DNA of 64,000 bases from Niveispirillum sp. SYP-B3756. GTDB taxonomy: Bacteria > Pseudomonadota > Alphaproteobacteria > Azospirillales > Azospirillaceae. Within the stretch, counting starts at the first letter, position 1; every line of letters begins with the position of its first letter. The position numbers and the translations under genes were made by a program. The stretch covers positions 1-64,000 of the forward strand of contig NZ_WIDQ01000014.1 in NCBI RefSeq assembly GCF_009495745.1, in the 5' to 3' direction. Of the stretch, positions 15,798 through 24,609 are shown one piece after another. The notes beneath the pieces were generated by a model. The model did no database searches. It was not told where the DNA came from and saw only the letters and a program-made list of their open reading frames with translations.

Positions 15798-17336
15798 ATG
15801 AATGAAGATTTGCTCGGCTCCGCATATGCGGACCACACCGCCAACGCCCCCGTCGGGTCCGTGGCGGACCATCGGGAAGATATTGGGACCACCACGTCCA
15901 AGGTTATTCCCCTAAACCGATATTCTGACTTCGGTTCGCGCTGGCCGGTTCCCGGTCGTGGCGAAGTGCTGGTTGTGCCCCTGGGTGGTTTGGGTCGCAT
16001 CGGCATGAACTGGACCCTTTATGGCCATGATGGGGCCTGGTTGCTGGTGGATGCCGGCATCAGCTTCCCCGATGAAGGGCATGAGGGCGTGGACGCCATC
16101 GTTCCCGACCCCACCTTCCTGGCACCGATCCGCGATCGGCTATTGGGCCTGATCGTCACCCACGCGCATGAAGACCATATCGGCGCTATCGACCGGTTAT
16201 GGCCCTTCGCGCTGAACGTGCCGATTTGGGCGACGCCCTTTGCCATGGGCATGATCTCCCGCCGGCTGGAAGAGCAGGACAATCTGGATGCCGTGACCCG
16301 GCATGTGTTCAATGTCGGTTCCAGCTTCAAGGTTGGCCCCTTCGGCATCGATACGGTGCGGCTGACCCACTCCATCCCCGAACCCGTGGCGCTGGCCATC
16401 CATACCGGGGCTGGCACGGTGCTGCATACCGGCGACTGGAAGTTCGATCCAGATCCGATGATCGGCCAGCCGACCGACAAGGAAAAGCTGCGTCGCCTGG
16501 GTGATGCCGGCGTGCTGGCCATGCTGTGCGACAGCACCAATGCCCACAAGGACATGCCGATCACGTCGGAGGCGCAGGTCCGCGCCGCCTTTGCCCGGTT
16601 GTTTGCCACCCGCAAGGGGCAGATTGCCATCTGCTGCTTTGCCACCAATGTGGCCCGTGTGGCCTCTGCCGCCGTAACCGGTGTGGCCGCTGGCCGCAAG
16701 GTGGCGCTGGCCGGGCGGTCCATGCGCAATTCCGAAGCCGTGGCCCGTTCCCTGGGCTTGCTGGATGGCGTGCCGGACTTCCTGGCCGAACCCGCCCATC
16801 TGAAGGGGCTGGGCAAGGGCGAGGTGGCGCTGGTCTGCACCGGCGGGCAGGGGGAAGAGCGCGCAGCACTGGCCCGGCTGGCCCGTGGTGACCGTCGTTT
16901 CCCCTCCTTTGGTGCGGGCGACACGGTGGTTCTCTCTGCCCGCATCATCCCCGGCAATGAGGAGGCGGTGGAAAAGGTCGTCTCCAAGCTGCGGCACCGC
17001 GGGGTGGAAATCCTGATGGGCACGGACCTGCTGAACGGCCTGCCGCTGCATGTCTCCGGCCATCCGGGGGCCAATGAGCTGCGGGAACTGTATGAACTGG
17101 TCCGCCCGCGCTTTGCCCTGCCGGTGCATGGTACGGAAATGCATCTGACGGCCCATGCCCGTCTGGCCCGTGGGGCCGGCGTGGAAGCGGCACTGGTGAC
17201 GGAAGAGGCGGAACTGATCCGCCTGACCCCCGCCGGTGCCCGCGTGCTGGGCCGTGTCGATGCCCCGCTGCTGCATCTGGAAGCGGATGAAAATGGTGAC
17301 CGGGTGCCGTACAGGCCCCGAATGGCACTGGGTTAA
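15798..17336 (+). CDS. rnj: Ribonuclease J
   Basis: RNase J is a metallo-beta-lactamase/beta-CASP exo- and endoribonuclease acting in mRNA decay and rRNA maturation in alphaproteobacteria. The 512-residue protein has the zinc motif VTHAHEDHIGAI near residue 118, HTGDWKFDPDP near 217, a beta-CASP domain with VCTGGQGEERAALARLARG and IIPGNEEAV, and the late LPVHGTEMHL. The N-terminus before the catalytic domain is longer than usual (about 55 residues). The ATG at 15798 is preferred; a TTG at 15759 would use the -35 box as coding sequence. Alphaproteobacterial RNase J is often about 555 residues, so the C-terminal domain is short here. Confidence 0.9.
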   Translation: MNEDLLGSAYADHTANAPVGSVADHREDIGTTTSKVIPLNRYSDFGSRWPVPGRGEVLVVPLGGLGRIGMNWTLYGHDGAWLLVDAGISFPDEGHEGVDAIVPDPTFLAPIRDRLLGLIVTHAHEDHIGAIDRLWPFALNVPIWATPFAMGMISRRLEEQDNLDAVTRHVFNVGSSFKVGPFGIDTVRLTHSIPEPVALAIHTGAGTVLHTGDWKFDPDPMIGQPTDKEKLRRLGDAGVLAMLCDSTNAHKDMPITSEAQVRAAFARLFATRKGQIAICCFATNVARVASAAVTGVAAGRKVALAGRSMRNSEAVARSLGLLDGVPDFLAEPAHLKGLGKGEVALVCTGGQGEERAALARLARGDRRFPSFGAGDTVVLSARIIPGNEEAVEKVVSKLRHRGVEILMGTDLLNGLPLHVSGHPGANELRELYELVRPRFALPVHGTEMHLTAHARLARGAGVEAALVTEEAELIRLTPAGARVLGRVDAPLLHLEADENGDRVPYRPRMALG

Positions 17337-17340
17337 AGAA

Positions 17341-17369
17341 AAGGGGGCCGATTTTGGCCCCCTTTTTTT
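17341..17369. terminator. Terminator between rnj and the alcohol dehydrogenase gene
   Basis: GGGGGCC at 17343-17349 pairs with GGCCCCC at 17356-17362, with AA before and seven T after. It lies 4 bp from both convergent stops and may serve both directions. Confidence 0.9.
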
Positions 17370-17372
17370 ACA

Positions 17373-18416
17373 TCAGAACGATGCCTCGATATCGATGACG
17401 AAGCGATAGCGCACATCGCTTTTCAGCACGCGTTCATAGGCGTCATTCACATCCTTCATCTCGATCTTCTCAATGTCGGCGGTGATATTATGCGTGCCGC
17501 AGAAATCCAGCATCTCCTGCGTCTCCTTGATGGAGCCGATCATCGAGCCGGCGAGGTTGCGGCGTGACGGGATCAGGGAGAAGGCATGGACAGGCACGGC
17601 CTTTTCCGGCACGCCCAGCAGGCAGAGGGTGCCATCCACCTTCAGCAGCCGCAGATAGGCGTTCCAGTCAATATCGCTGGAAACCGTGCAGATGATCAGG
17701 TCAAAGCTGTTGGCCAGCTTTTCGAACGTTTTCGCATCGCTGGTGGCGTAGTAATGGTCGGCCCCGAAGGCGCGGCCATCAGCTTCCTTCGCCAGGGTCT
17801 GGCTCAACACCGTTACCTCTGCCCCCATGGCGTGGGCCAGCTTCACGCCCATATGGCCCAGACCGCCCATGCCGACAATGGCGACCTTCTTGCCCGGTCC
17901 CGCCTGCCAGTGGCGCAGCGGTGAATAAAGCGTGATGCCGGCGCAGAGCAGCGGGGCCGTACGATCCAACGGCAAATTATCCGGGATGGACAGCACATAG
18001 CCTTCGCGCACGACGATATGGTCGGAATAGCCGCCATAGGTCGGCGTCACGCCGTCGGCTTCCACATCATTATAGGTCTGCACCAGACCGGGCAGATATT
18101 GCTCCAGATCTTCGTCGCGCGTCTCACACTGGGTGCAGGAATGCACGAAACAGCCGACGCCGACAGGGTCGCCGACCTTGAACTTCGTCACCTGGGAACC
18201 GACGGCGGTGACGATGCCGGCAATTTCATGGCCCGGCACCATGGGATAGCGCGACGCCCCCCATTCATTGCGGGCCTGATGGATGTCGGAATGGCAGATG
18301 CCGCTATATTTGATGGCGATGACCACATCATCGGCGCGCGGCTCCCGCCGCTCGACGGTGAAGGGGACCAACGGGGATTGCGCGTCCAGGACGGCATAGG
18401 CTTTGGCGAGACTCAT
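17373..18416 (-). CDS. Zinc-type NAD(P)-dependent alcohol dehydrogenase, YahK/Ahr-like
   Basis: A 347-residue medium-chain dehydrogenase, likely an aldehyde reductase using NADP(H). Catalytic zinc ligands are seen in [16 protein letters not shown] and VPGHEIAG, and the nucleotide site is [14 protein letters not shown]. The lobe for structural zinc keeps only two of four cysteines: [23 protein letters not shown] has Arg and Leu where YahK has the third and fourth Cys. GAAGGA precedes the ATG at 18416. A divergent AraC-family gene starts at 18606 and probably regulates it, much like yqhC with yqhD. Confidence 0.88.
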   Translation of the reverse strand: MSLAKAYAVLDAQSPLVPFTVERREPRADDVVIAIKYSGICHSDIHQARNEWGASRYPMVPGHEIAGIVTAVGSQVTKFKVGDPVGVGCFVHSCTQCETRDEDLEQYLPGLVQTYNDVEADGVTPTYGGYSDHIVVREGYVLSIPDNLPLDRTAPLLCAGITLYSPLRHWQAGPGKKVAIVGMGGLGHMGVKLAHAMGAEVTVLSQTLAKEADGRAFGADHYYATSDAKTFEKLANSFDLIICTVSSDIDWNAYLRLLKVDGTLCLLGVPEKAVPVHAFSLIPSRRNLAGSMIGSIKETQEMLDFCGTHNITADIEKIEMKDVNDAYERVLKSDVRYRFVIDIEASF

Positions 18417-18605
18417 GGTTTGCTTCCTTCGCAGCGGCGAAACGGGATGGCCGACTATCCCCCAGGTAACGCTGCAGCCGGTAGACCGATCCTGCAAGCT
18501 TCTTGCCTGATCCTGCAAATGCGATCAGGACAGGATGTCCGGCGGCAAGGCGCGTATTATCCTGGCCTTTTGATAAGCGGCAACGCAGGACAAGGGGTTA
18601 ATGTG

Positions 18606-19505
18606 ATGGCGATCACAGGAAGGCTGCAGGAGCTGTCGGCCCTGTTTGCCCGTTTCACCGAACAGGACCGGGACCGCCCGCTGGATTTCGGCGGGGTGCG
18701 GCTTTACCGCCGCGACACGCAGACCTTGCCGCAGCATTATGAATGCGGCCCCGGCTTTTCCCTGGTGATCCAGGGGGCCAAGCGGCTGACAGCGGGGACG
18801 GAGCGGTTTGATTATGCCGCCGGCCAATATCTGCTGACCTCCCTGCATCTGCCGGTGGTGACGCAGGTGACAACGGCCAGCCCGGAGGCCCCGCATTTCT
18901 GCCTGTTCATCCCCATCGACACCGAGGCGATGGGGGAGTTGCTGGCTCGCATCGGCACACCGCCAGGCCTGGATGCGGACGGGATGCGCAGCGTCGCCGT
19001 CAACCCGGCAACGCCGGACCTGCTGGATGCTGCCACCCGGCTGGTACGGCTGGCCGACCGGCCGCAGGATATTCCAGCCCTGGCCCCGCTGTTCCGCCAG
19101 GAAATCCTCTACCATTTGTTGACGGGGCCGGACGGGCCGCGCCTGCTGCACCTGGCCCTGTCCGCGGGCCACCATGCCGGGCGTATTCCGCGCGCCATGG
19201 CCTGGATGCGGACCCATTTCGCCGAGGCGTTGCGGGTGGAAATGCTGGCCGAGCATGTCGGGATGAGCGTTTCATCCCTGCACCATCATTTCAAGGCGGT
19301 GACGGCAATGACGCCGATCCAGTTCCAGAAGCAATTGCGCCTGCATGAGGCGCGACGCCTGATGCTGATGGAAAATCTGGATGCCGGTACGGCGGCCTTG
19401 CGCGTCGGCTATCAAAGCCCGTCGCAATTCAGCCGGGATTACAGCCGGCTCTATGGTGCGCCGCCGGCCAGGGATGTGGAACGGGTGCGGCAGGCGGCGG
19501 CTTGA
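18606..19505 (+). CDS. AraC-family transcriptional regulator
   Basis: A 299-residue activator. Residues about 20-165 form an AraC N-terminal (AraC_N) sensing domain with YECGPGFSLVIQGAKRL; residues about 200-295 hold two helix-turn-helix units with EMLAEHVGMSVSSLHHHFKA and LRVGYQSPSQFSRDYSRLYG. It is divergent to the alcohol dehydrogenase gene with a 189-bp control region, so an aldehyde-responsive switch is likely. The ATG at 18606 follows AAGGGG at some distance; an ATG at 18601 is out of frame. Confidence 0.88.
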   Translation: MAITGRLQELSALFARFTEQDRDRPLDFGGVRLYRRDTQTLPQHYECGPGFSLVIQGAKRLTAGTERFDYAAGQYLLTSLHLPVVTQVTTASPEAPHFCLFIPIDTEAMGELLARIGTPPGLDADGMRSVAVNPATPDLLDAATRLVRLADRPQDIPALAPLFRQEILYHLLTGPDGPRLLHLALSAGHHAGRIPRAMAWMRTHFAEALRVEMLAEHVGMSVSSLHHHFKAVTAMTPIQFQKQLRLHEARRLMLMENLDAGTAALRVGYQSPSQFSRDYSRLYGAPPARDVERVRQAAA

Positions 19506-19512
19506 CGGCGGC

Positions 19513-19962
19513 TCAGGCCTTCTTTTCCCAGCCACCTTTTTCGTTCTGCTGCCAATAGGTCAGCGCGTGGCCGCCATCCTTGGCGTGGCGCCAGCGCCCG
19601 CGCGCGGCGGCCACGGCGTCCGGGTCGTTGCCATCGAACAGATCGCAGACCAGTTCATATTCGCCCAGCAGCGGGCTGGTCGCGCCATCGGTCAGGAACA
19701 GCACATGGGCGGCGTTGGCGCGGTCATCCGTTTCGCTGATCAGCACCGGCTGCATCTCTGCATGGCCATCCTTGCGGGTGCCATGGGGCAGGAAGCCGTC
19801 CGGCTTGTAGGTCCAGAGATGCTGACACAGCATCTCCGCCCGCTCATCGCTGGCGGTCAGCACCAGGGCCTTCCAGCCACGCTCCAGTGACTTTTCCAGC
19901 AGCGCCGGCAAGGTCTGCTCCAGCGTGCGGCGCGTCAGGTGATAGAAGCGGATTTCCGTCAT
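19513..19962 (-). CDS. holC: DNA polymerase III chi subunit
   Basis: HolC links the clamp loader to single-strand binding protein at the replication fork. The 149-residue protein begins TEIRFYHLTRRTLEQTLPALLEKSLERG-like and has the family block ASDERAEMLCQHLWTY and FLPHGT, with the C-terminal ARGRWRHAKDGGHALTYWQQ. Length fits. It is downstream of pepA and a small exported protein on the same strand (24-bp gap), an order common in alphaproteobacteria for pepA-holC. It converges with the AraC gene at 7 bp. Confidence 0.9.
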   Translation of the reverse strand: MTEIRFYHLTRRTLEQTLPALLEKSLERGWKALVLTASDERAEMLCQHLWTYKPDGFLPHGTRKDGHAEMQPVLISETDDRANAAHVLFLTDGATSPLLGEYELVCDLFDGNDPDAVAAARGRWRHAKDGGHALTYWQQNEKGGWEKKA

Positions 19963-19986
19963 GGCCCCTCTCGCCCGTTGGCCGGA

Positions 19987-20505
19987 TCAACGCAGGGGGA
20001 AATGGTCGAAATCCACCTGCTTGGCCAGTTCCACCAGATGTTCATAGGTGCCGTTGCGGGTGGTCAGCATGACAATGCCATCCGTCCCGGCCAGCAACTG
20101 CATTGTGTAGAGTGGCGGGGTGGAATTGGGGAAGCGGGCAACGATGGCGTAATGATCGGCGATCACCTCCACCTTGCTGTCAGGTGGCAGGGTCGCTGTG
20201 TTCTTCACCGATCCCATCACCGCCTTGTAGAGCGTCGGGCTGCGGGCGGCACCGACCGTCACTTCCACCTTACCCTTTTTATACACCGCCTCCGCCGTGG
20301 CGACGGAATACATGGGCAAGGCCCCCCGCGCCGGACGGATTTCCCCCATCTCCCAGCCATCCGGCTCATCCGGCAGGGCCTTGCTCATCGACCGGTTGAC
20401 CTTGGCCTCCTGCGCCGGGGCCGCCAGGGCCACAGGGGTGGAGAGGGTCAGCGGTGCGGCCAGCAGGCCAAGGACCAGCGGAAGGGAGAAGCGGCGTTGG
20501 GCCAT
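19987..20505 (-). CDS. Exported protein of unknown function
   Basis: I do not recognise the family. The 172-residue product has a signal peptide (a hydrophobic stretch after MAQRRFSLP, then VALAAPAQ near residue 30) and a mature part of mixed alpha/beta look with VEVTVGAARSPTLYKAVMG and VIADHYAIVARFP. It may be periplasmic. The ATG at 20505 starts the signal peptide; the open frame upstream has no support. It lies between pepA and holC on the same strand with gaps of 76 and 24 bp, so it is probably part of that operon. Confidence 0.7.
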   Translation of the reverse strand: MAQRRFSLPLVLGLLAAPLTLSTPVALAAPAQEAKVNRSMSKALPDEPDGWEMGEIRPARGALPMYSVATAEAVYKKGKVEVTVGAARSPTLYKAVMGSVKNTATLPPDSKVEVIADHYAIVARFPNSTPPLYTMQLLAGTDGIVMLTTRNGTYEHLVELAKQVDFDHFPLR

Positions 20506-20581
20506 GGGCGGGCGAGCTCCGTCAGCGATAAGGGCGGGGCCGGCGGTCGCCCGCCAGCCCCTGCTTATATAGGGTTTCAGC

Positions 20582-22066
20582 TTACCCTTCGTAATGGGTG
20601 GCGACCAGATGGTCCAGCAGGCGCACACCAAAGGCGGTGGCGCCCTTCGGCACCACGCCCTTGTTTTCCTTGCTCCAGGCGGTGCCGGCAATGTCCAGAT
20701 GCGCCCAGGGCGTGCCATTGACGAAGCGCTGCAGGAACTGGGCGCCCATGATGGAACCGGCATTCATCGGGCGGCCAATGTTCTTCACATCGGCCACATC
20801 GCTGTCGATATCCTTGTCATAGGCGGGCGACAGCGGCATACGCCACAGCTTCTCACCCATGGCCAGACCGGATTCGGTCAGCTTGGTGGCCAGTTCGTCA
20901 TTGTTGGAGAACAGGCCGGCATGTTCATTGCCCAGGCTGACGATGATGGCGCCGGTCAGCGTGGCCAGATTGACCATGAATTGCGGCTTGAACTGATCTT
21001 GCGTGTACCAGAGCGCATCGGCCAGCACCAGGCGGCCTTCGGCGTCGGTGTTCAGCACCTCGATCGTCTGGCCGGACATGGTGGTGACGATGTCGCCCGG
21101 ACGCTGGGCATTGCCGTCGGGCATGTTCTCCGCCAGCGCCACGACGCCGACGACATTCACCTTGGCCTTGCGGCCGGCCAGGGCGGCCATCAGGCCGATG
21201 ACGGTGCCGGAACCGCCCATGTCCCACTTCATCTCGTCCATGCCGGCCGCCGGCTTGATGGAGATGCCGCCGGTATCGAAGGTGATGCCCTTGCCGACAA
21301 AGGCAACCGGGGCATCGCCCTTGTTGCCGCCATTCCACTTCATCACCACCAGACGCGGCGGCTGGGCTGAGCCCTGGCCGACGCCCAGCAGCGCGCCCAT
21401 GCCCAGCTTCTTCATCTTCTTTTCGTCGAGAACCTCGACTTCCAGGCCCAGCTTCTCCAGCTCCACGCAGCGGTCGGCCAGCGTTTCCGGATAGATCACA
21501 TTGGGCGGCTCCGACACGACGTCGCGGGTCAGGAAGATGCCGTCGGCGATCTTTTCCAGCCGTTCCCAGGCCTTCTTGGTGCCCTTGGCGGCGGTCTGCA
21601 CGGTGACCTTCTTCACCGACGGCTTTTTGTCGTCGGCCAGCGTGGTGCGATACTTGTCAAAGCGATAGCTGCGCAGCAGCGCGCCGAAGGCCACTTCGGC
21701 GGCAAACGGGCCAGCCTCGATGGCCAGACCGGCATGGTCGTCCACCACCAGGGTCAGCTCAGACTCGCCCGCATATTGCACGGCGGCCAGGGCGGCCGCA
21801 CCGGCATTGTTGGCGGCCAGAGCGCCGGGCGCCCCACCGATACCCACCAGCACCAGCCGGCCCAGTTCCAGCCCTGCCGGGGCCACCAGAGTCAGCACTT
21901 CATCGGCCTTGCCGGTGAAACGGCCCTGTTCCATGGCGCGGGCGATCTGGCCACTGCTGGCCTTGTCCAGGCTGGCGCCGAAGCTGCCCAGCGCGCGGTC
22001 GGCGGCAACGGTGATGGCCAGATGACCCGATTTCGGCAGGTCCGGTGCGGAAAAGGCGATCTTCAT
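20582..22066 (-). CDS. pepA: Leucyl aminopeptidase PepA (M17)
   Basis: A cytosolic M17 aminopeptidase that removes N-terminal residues from peptides; in some bacteria it also binds DNA. The 494-residue protein has the two-metal site in VGKGITFDTGGISIKP and the signature NTDAEGRLVLADAL near residue 345. The ATG at 22066 opens with MKIAFSAPDLPKSGHLAI, fitting the family N-terminal domain. Upstream frame is open but not supported. The lptF gene runs divergently from 22337. Confidence 0.94.
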   Translation of the reverse strand: MKIAFSAPDLPKSGHLAITVAADRALGSFGASLDKASSGQIARAMEQGRFTGKADEVLTLVAPAGLELGRLVLVGIGGAPGALAANNAGAAALAAVQYAGESELTLVVDDHAGLAIEAGPFAAEVAFGALLRSYRFDKYRTTLADDKKPSVKKVTVQTAAKGTKKAWERLEKIADGIFLTRDVVSEPPNVIYPETLADRCVELEKLGLEVEVLDEKKMKKLGMGALLGVGQGSAQPPRLVVMKWNGGNKGDAPVAFVGKGITFDTGGISIKPAAGMDEMKWDMGGSGTVIGLMAALAGRKAKVNVVGVVALAENMPDGNAQRPGDIVTTMSGQTIEVLNTDAEGRLVLADALWYTQDQFKPQFMVNLATLTGAIIVSLGNEHAGLFSNNDELATKLTESGLAMGEKLWRMPLSPAYDKDIDSDVADVKNIGRPMNAGSIMGAQFLQRFVNGTPWAHLDIAGTAWSKENKGVVPKGATAFGVRLLDHLVATHYEG

Positions 22067-22336
22067 GGATATGGCTCTCTGGTTGGCTGTCCGGGCAGGA
22101 TGAACCCTGCTCCACCGGTTCCGGTGGTTGTGTGTATGGCAGAGAGTCGATAAAGAACAGCGGCGTTGTGGTGTCAAGGGCAGTGGCACATTAAACTTGG
22201 ATGGCAGGCGATAAAGCGGCCTGCCACGATGGCGACGCAATCAGCGGCTATCCTTCGGCATTTGACAGGGGGCTTGCCGCCCCTAAAGGGTAGTTTGGGC
22301 GACAGGCCGGCGGGCCCGCCATCGTTTCAGGGCAAG

Positions 22337-23455
22337 ATGAACCAGATCAACCGCTATCTGTTCCGGAATCTTCTGATTGCCACGCTGGTCGTGACCAGTG
22401 GGCTGTCGGCCGCCATCTGGCTGACCCAATCCCTGCGGCTGGTGGCGCTGGTGGTGGAGGGCGGGGCCTCCCTGACGGCTTTCTTCCGGCTGGCCATGCT
22501 GACCTTTCCAACCTTCCTGGCCCTGGTTCTGCCCTTTGGCCTGCTGGCAGCGGTGTTGTTCACCTATCACCGGCTGACCATCGACAGCGAACTGGTGGTG
22601 ATGCGCGCCGCCGGGCTGGGGCCGCTGGCCCTGTCCAAGCCGGCCTTGCTGCTGGGCAGTGGCGTGATGGCGGCCTGTTTTGCCCTGACCCTGTTCCTGG
22701 GGCCGGCCGCACAGCGCGAACTGGTGGCCCTGCGGCAATCAGTTCGCAGCGACATGTCGGCGGCCCTGCTGCGGGAGGGCACCTTCAATGATTTGGGCGA
22801 TGGGCTGACCGTCTATGTCCGCGACCGTCTGCCCGATGGCACCCTGATCGATCTGCTGATCCATGATGCCCGCCAACCAGGCATCATCAACACGGTGGTG
22901 GCTGAGCGCGGCACCCTGACGGACCTAGAGGGGCAGCCGCGTGTACTGGTGCATGATGGTACGCAGAGCAAATATACAATGGCCACCGGCAAGACCGAAT
23001 GGCTGGAATTTGAGCGCTATGCTGTGGATTTGCAGTCCCTGCGCAAGGAGCTGACGGATCGCTGGGTCGAACCGCGGGAGCGCACACTGGCCCAACTGCT
23101 GCATCCCAACAATTCGCCTGAAGATATCCGTTTTGCCGGCCGCTTGCGGGCGGAGCTGCATAACCGTTTTGCCAGCCCGTTCCTGGCGCTCAGCTTCACC
23201 ATCATCGCGCTTGCGGCCCTGTTGCCGGGCGAGTTTTCCCGCCGGGGGCGGGGCGGCCGCATCACGACCGCTGCTGTCGGGGCCTTGGTCCTGCAGGCGT
23301 CTGTCATGGGTATCGCCAACCTGATCAGCAAATCGCCAGTTCTGACGCCGCTGCTCTATGCCGTGGCCATTCTGCCCATTCCGCTGGGGCTCTGGTACGT
23401 GAACCGCAGCCGCATCGGCGGCCGCCGACCGGCCGCCGCGCCGGAAAGGGGGTGA
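22337..23455 (+). CDS. lptF: LPS export permease LptF
   Basis: An inner-membrane subunit of the LptB2FG ABC exporter that lifts LPS from the membrane into the Lpt bridge. The 372-residue protein has the YjgP/YjgQ layout: three N-terminal membrane segments, a periplasmic beta-jellyroll (about residues 130-255) and three C-terminal segments. It starts with MNQINRYLFRNLLIATLVVT. The ATG at 22337 gives the family length. lptG follows 3 bp after the stop. Confidence 0.92.
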   Translation: MNQINRYLFRNLLIATLVVTSGLSAAIWLTQSLRLVALVVEGGASLTAFFRLAMLTFPTFLALVLPFGLLAAVLFTYHRLTIDSELVVMRAAGLGPLALSKPALLLGSGVMAACFALTLFLGPAAQRELVALRQSVRSDMSAALLREGTFNDLGDGLTVYVRDRLPDGTLIDLLIHDARQPGIINTVVAERGTLTDLEGQPRVLVHDGTQSKYTMATGKTEWLEFERYAVDLQSLRKELTDRWVEPRERTLAQLLHPNNSPEDIRFAGRLRAELHNRFASPFLALSFTIIALAALLPGEFSRRGRGGRITTAAVGALVLQASVMGIANLISKSPVLTPLLYAVAILPIPLGLWYVNRSRIGGRRPAAAPERG

Positions 23456-23458
23456 GCC

Positions 23459-24553
23459 ATGCGCCTTTCCGCGACCCTTTCCCATTATATCGGCCGGCAG
23501 TTCCTGCTCTGGTTCGTGGCTGGGCTGGCGGCGCTGCTGGCGCTGATCTATCTGCTGGATACGGTGGAGCTGCTGCGCCGCGCCGCCAACCGGCCGGAAG
23601 CGACCTTTGACATTGTTGTTTCCATGGGGTTGCTGAAACTGCCGGAGATCGGGCAGGAGGTGTTCCCCTTCGTCATCCTGTTCGCCGGCATGTACACATT
23701 CTGGCGGCTGACCCGCACCCAGGAACTGGTGGTGGCGCGGGCCAGCGGCATCAGTGTCTGGCAATTCATGACGCCGGTGCTGGGCTGGGCTGTCATCATC
23801 GGGCTGGTGCTGATCATGGTGCTGAACCCGATCTTCGCCGCCATGATGAAACGCTATGAGACGCTGGAGAATCGTTATCTGCGCGGTCAGGTCTCCTCGC
23901 TGGATATCGGTTCCTCCGGTCTCTGGCTGCGGCAGGTGAACAAGGATGGCAGCTATCGCATCCATGCTGACAGTCTGGTGCCGGGCCGGATGGAGATGCG
24001 GCGGGTGATGGTGCTGATCTCCACCCCCGAACGCAAACTGGCGGCCCGGCTGGATGCTGCCTCTGCCGTGCTGGCCGACGGGTTCTGGGATCTGTCGGAG
24101 GTCTGGTATAATCAGCCGGGGGAGCCGGCGCGCTTCCTGCCGCGTTACCGGCTGGCGACCGACCTGACGGAAGAGCGGATTCAGGATAGTTTCTCCTCGC
24201 CCGATACGCTTTCCTTCTGGGCCCTGCCGGACTTCATCCACACGCTGGAACTGACCGGGCTGTCACCGCTGCGCCACCGGCTTTACTGGCACACGCTGCT
24301 GTCCCAGCCGGTTCTGTTCGCCGCCATGGTGTTGCTGGCGGCCGCCTTCTCCCTGCGGCAGATGCGCGGCGGCGGTACGCTGGCGTTGCTGGGGGCGGGG
24401 GTGGTTTCGGCCCTGGTGCTGTTCATCGTCAAGGACGTGATCCAGGCGCTGGGCCTTTCCGGCTCCGTACCGGTGGTGCTGGCGGCCTGGGCCCCGGCGG
24501 GGGTGACGGTGATGCTGTCCGTGGCCGCCCTGTTGCATACGGAAGATGGCTGA
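23459..24553 (+). CDS. lptG: LPS export permease LptG
   Basis: Partner of LptF in the LPS exporter, 364 residues with the same fold. It opens MRLSATLSHYIGRQFLLWFV, has LPEIGQEVFPFVILFAGMYT after the first segments and ends with three membrane helices. It follows lptF by 3 bp. In most alphaproteobacteria the next gene is lptD; here surA follows after only 56 bp, so lptD has been lost or moved from this spot. Confidence 0.92.
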   Translation: MRLSATLSHYIGRQFLLWFVAGLAALLALIYLLDTVELLRRAANRPEATFDIVVSMGLLKLPEIGQEVFPFVILFAGMYTFWRLTRTQELVVARASGISVWQFMTPVLGWAVIIGLVLIMVLNPIFAAMMKRYETLENRYLRGQVSSLDIGSSGLWLRQVNKDGSYRIHADSLVPGRMEMRRVMVLISTPERKLAARLDAASAVLADGFWDLSEVWYNQPGEPARFLPRYRLATDLTEERIQDSFSSPDTLSFWALPDFIHTLELTGLSPLRHRLYWHTLLSQPVLFAAMVLLAAAFSLRQMRGGGTLALLGAGVVSALVLFIVKDVIQALGLSGSVPVVLAAWAPAGVTVMLSVAALLHTEDG

Positions 24554-24609
24554 TGGCCTTTGCCGGTACGCTTTGCCTTTGCACCGTTCCTTCTCTATAA
24601 GAAGCCCCC

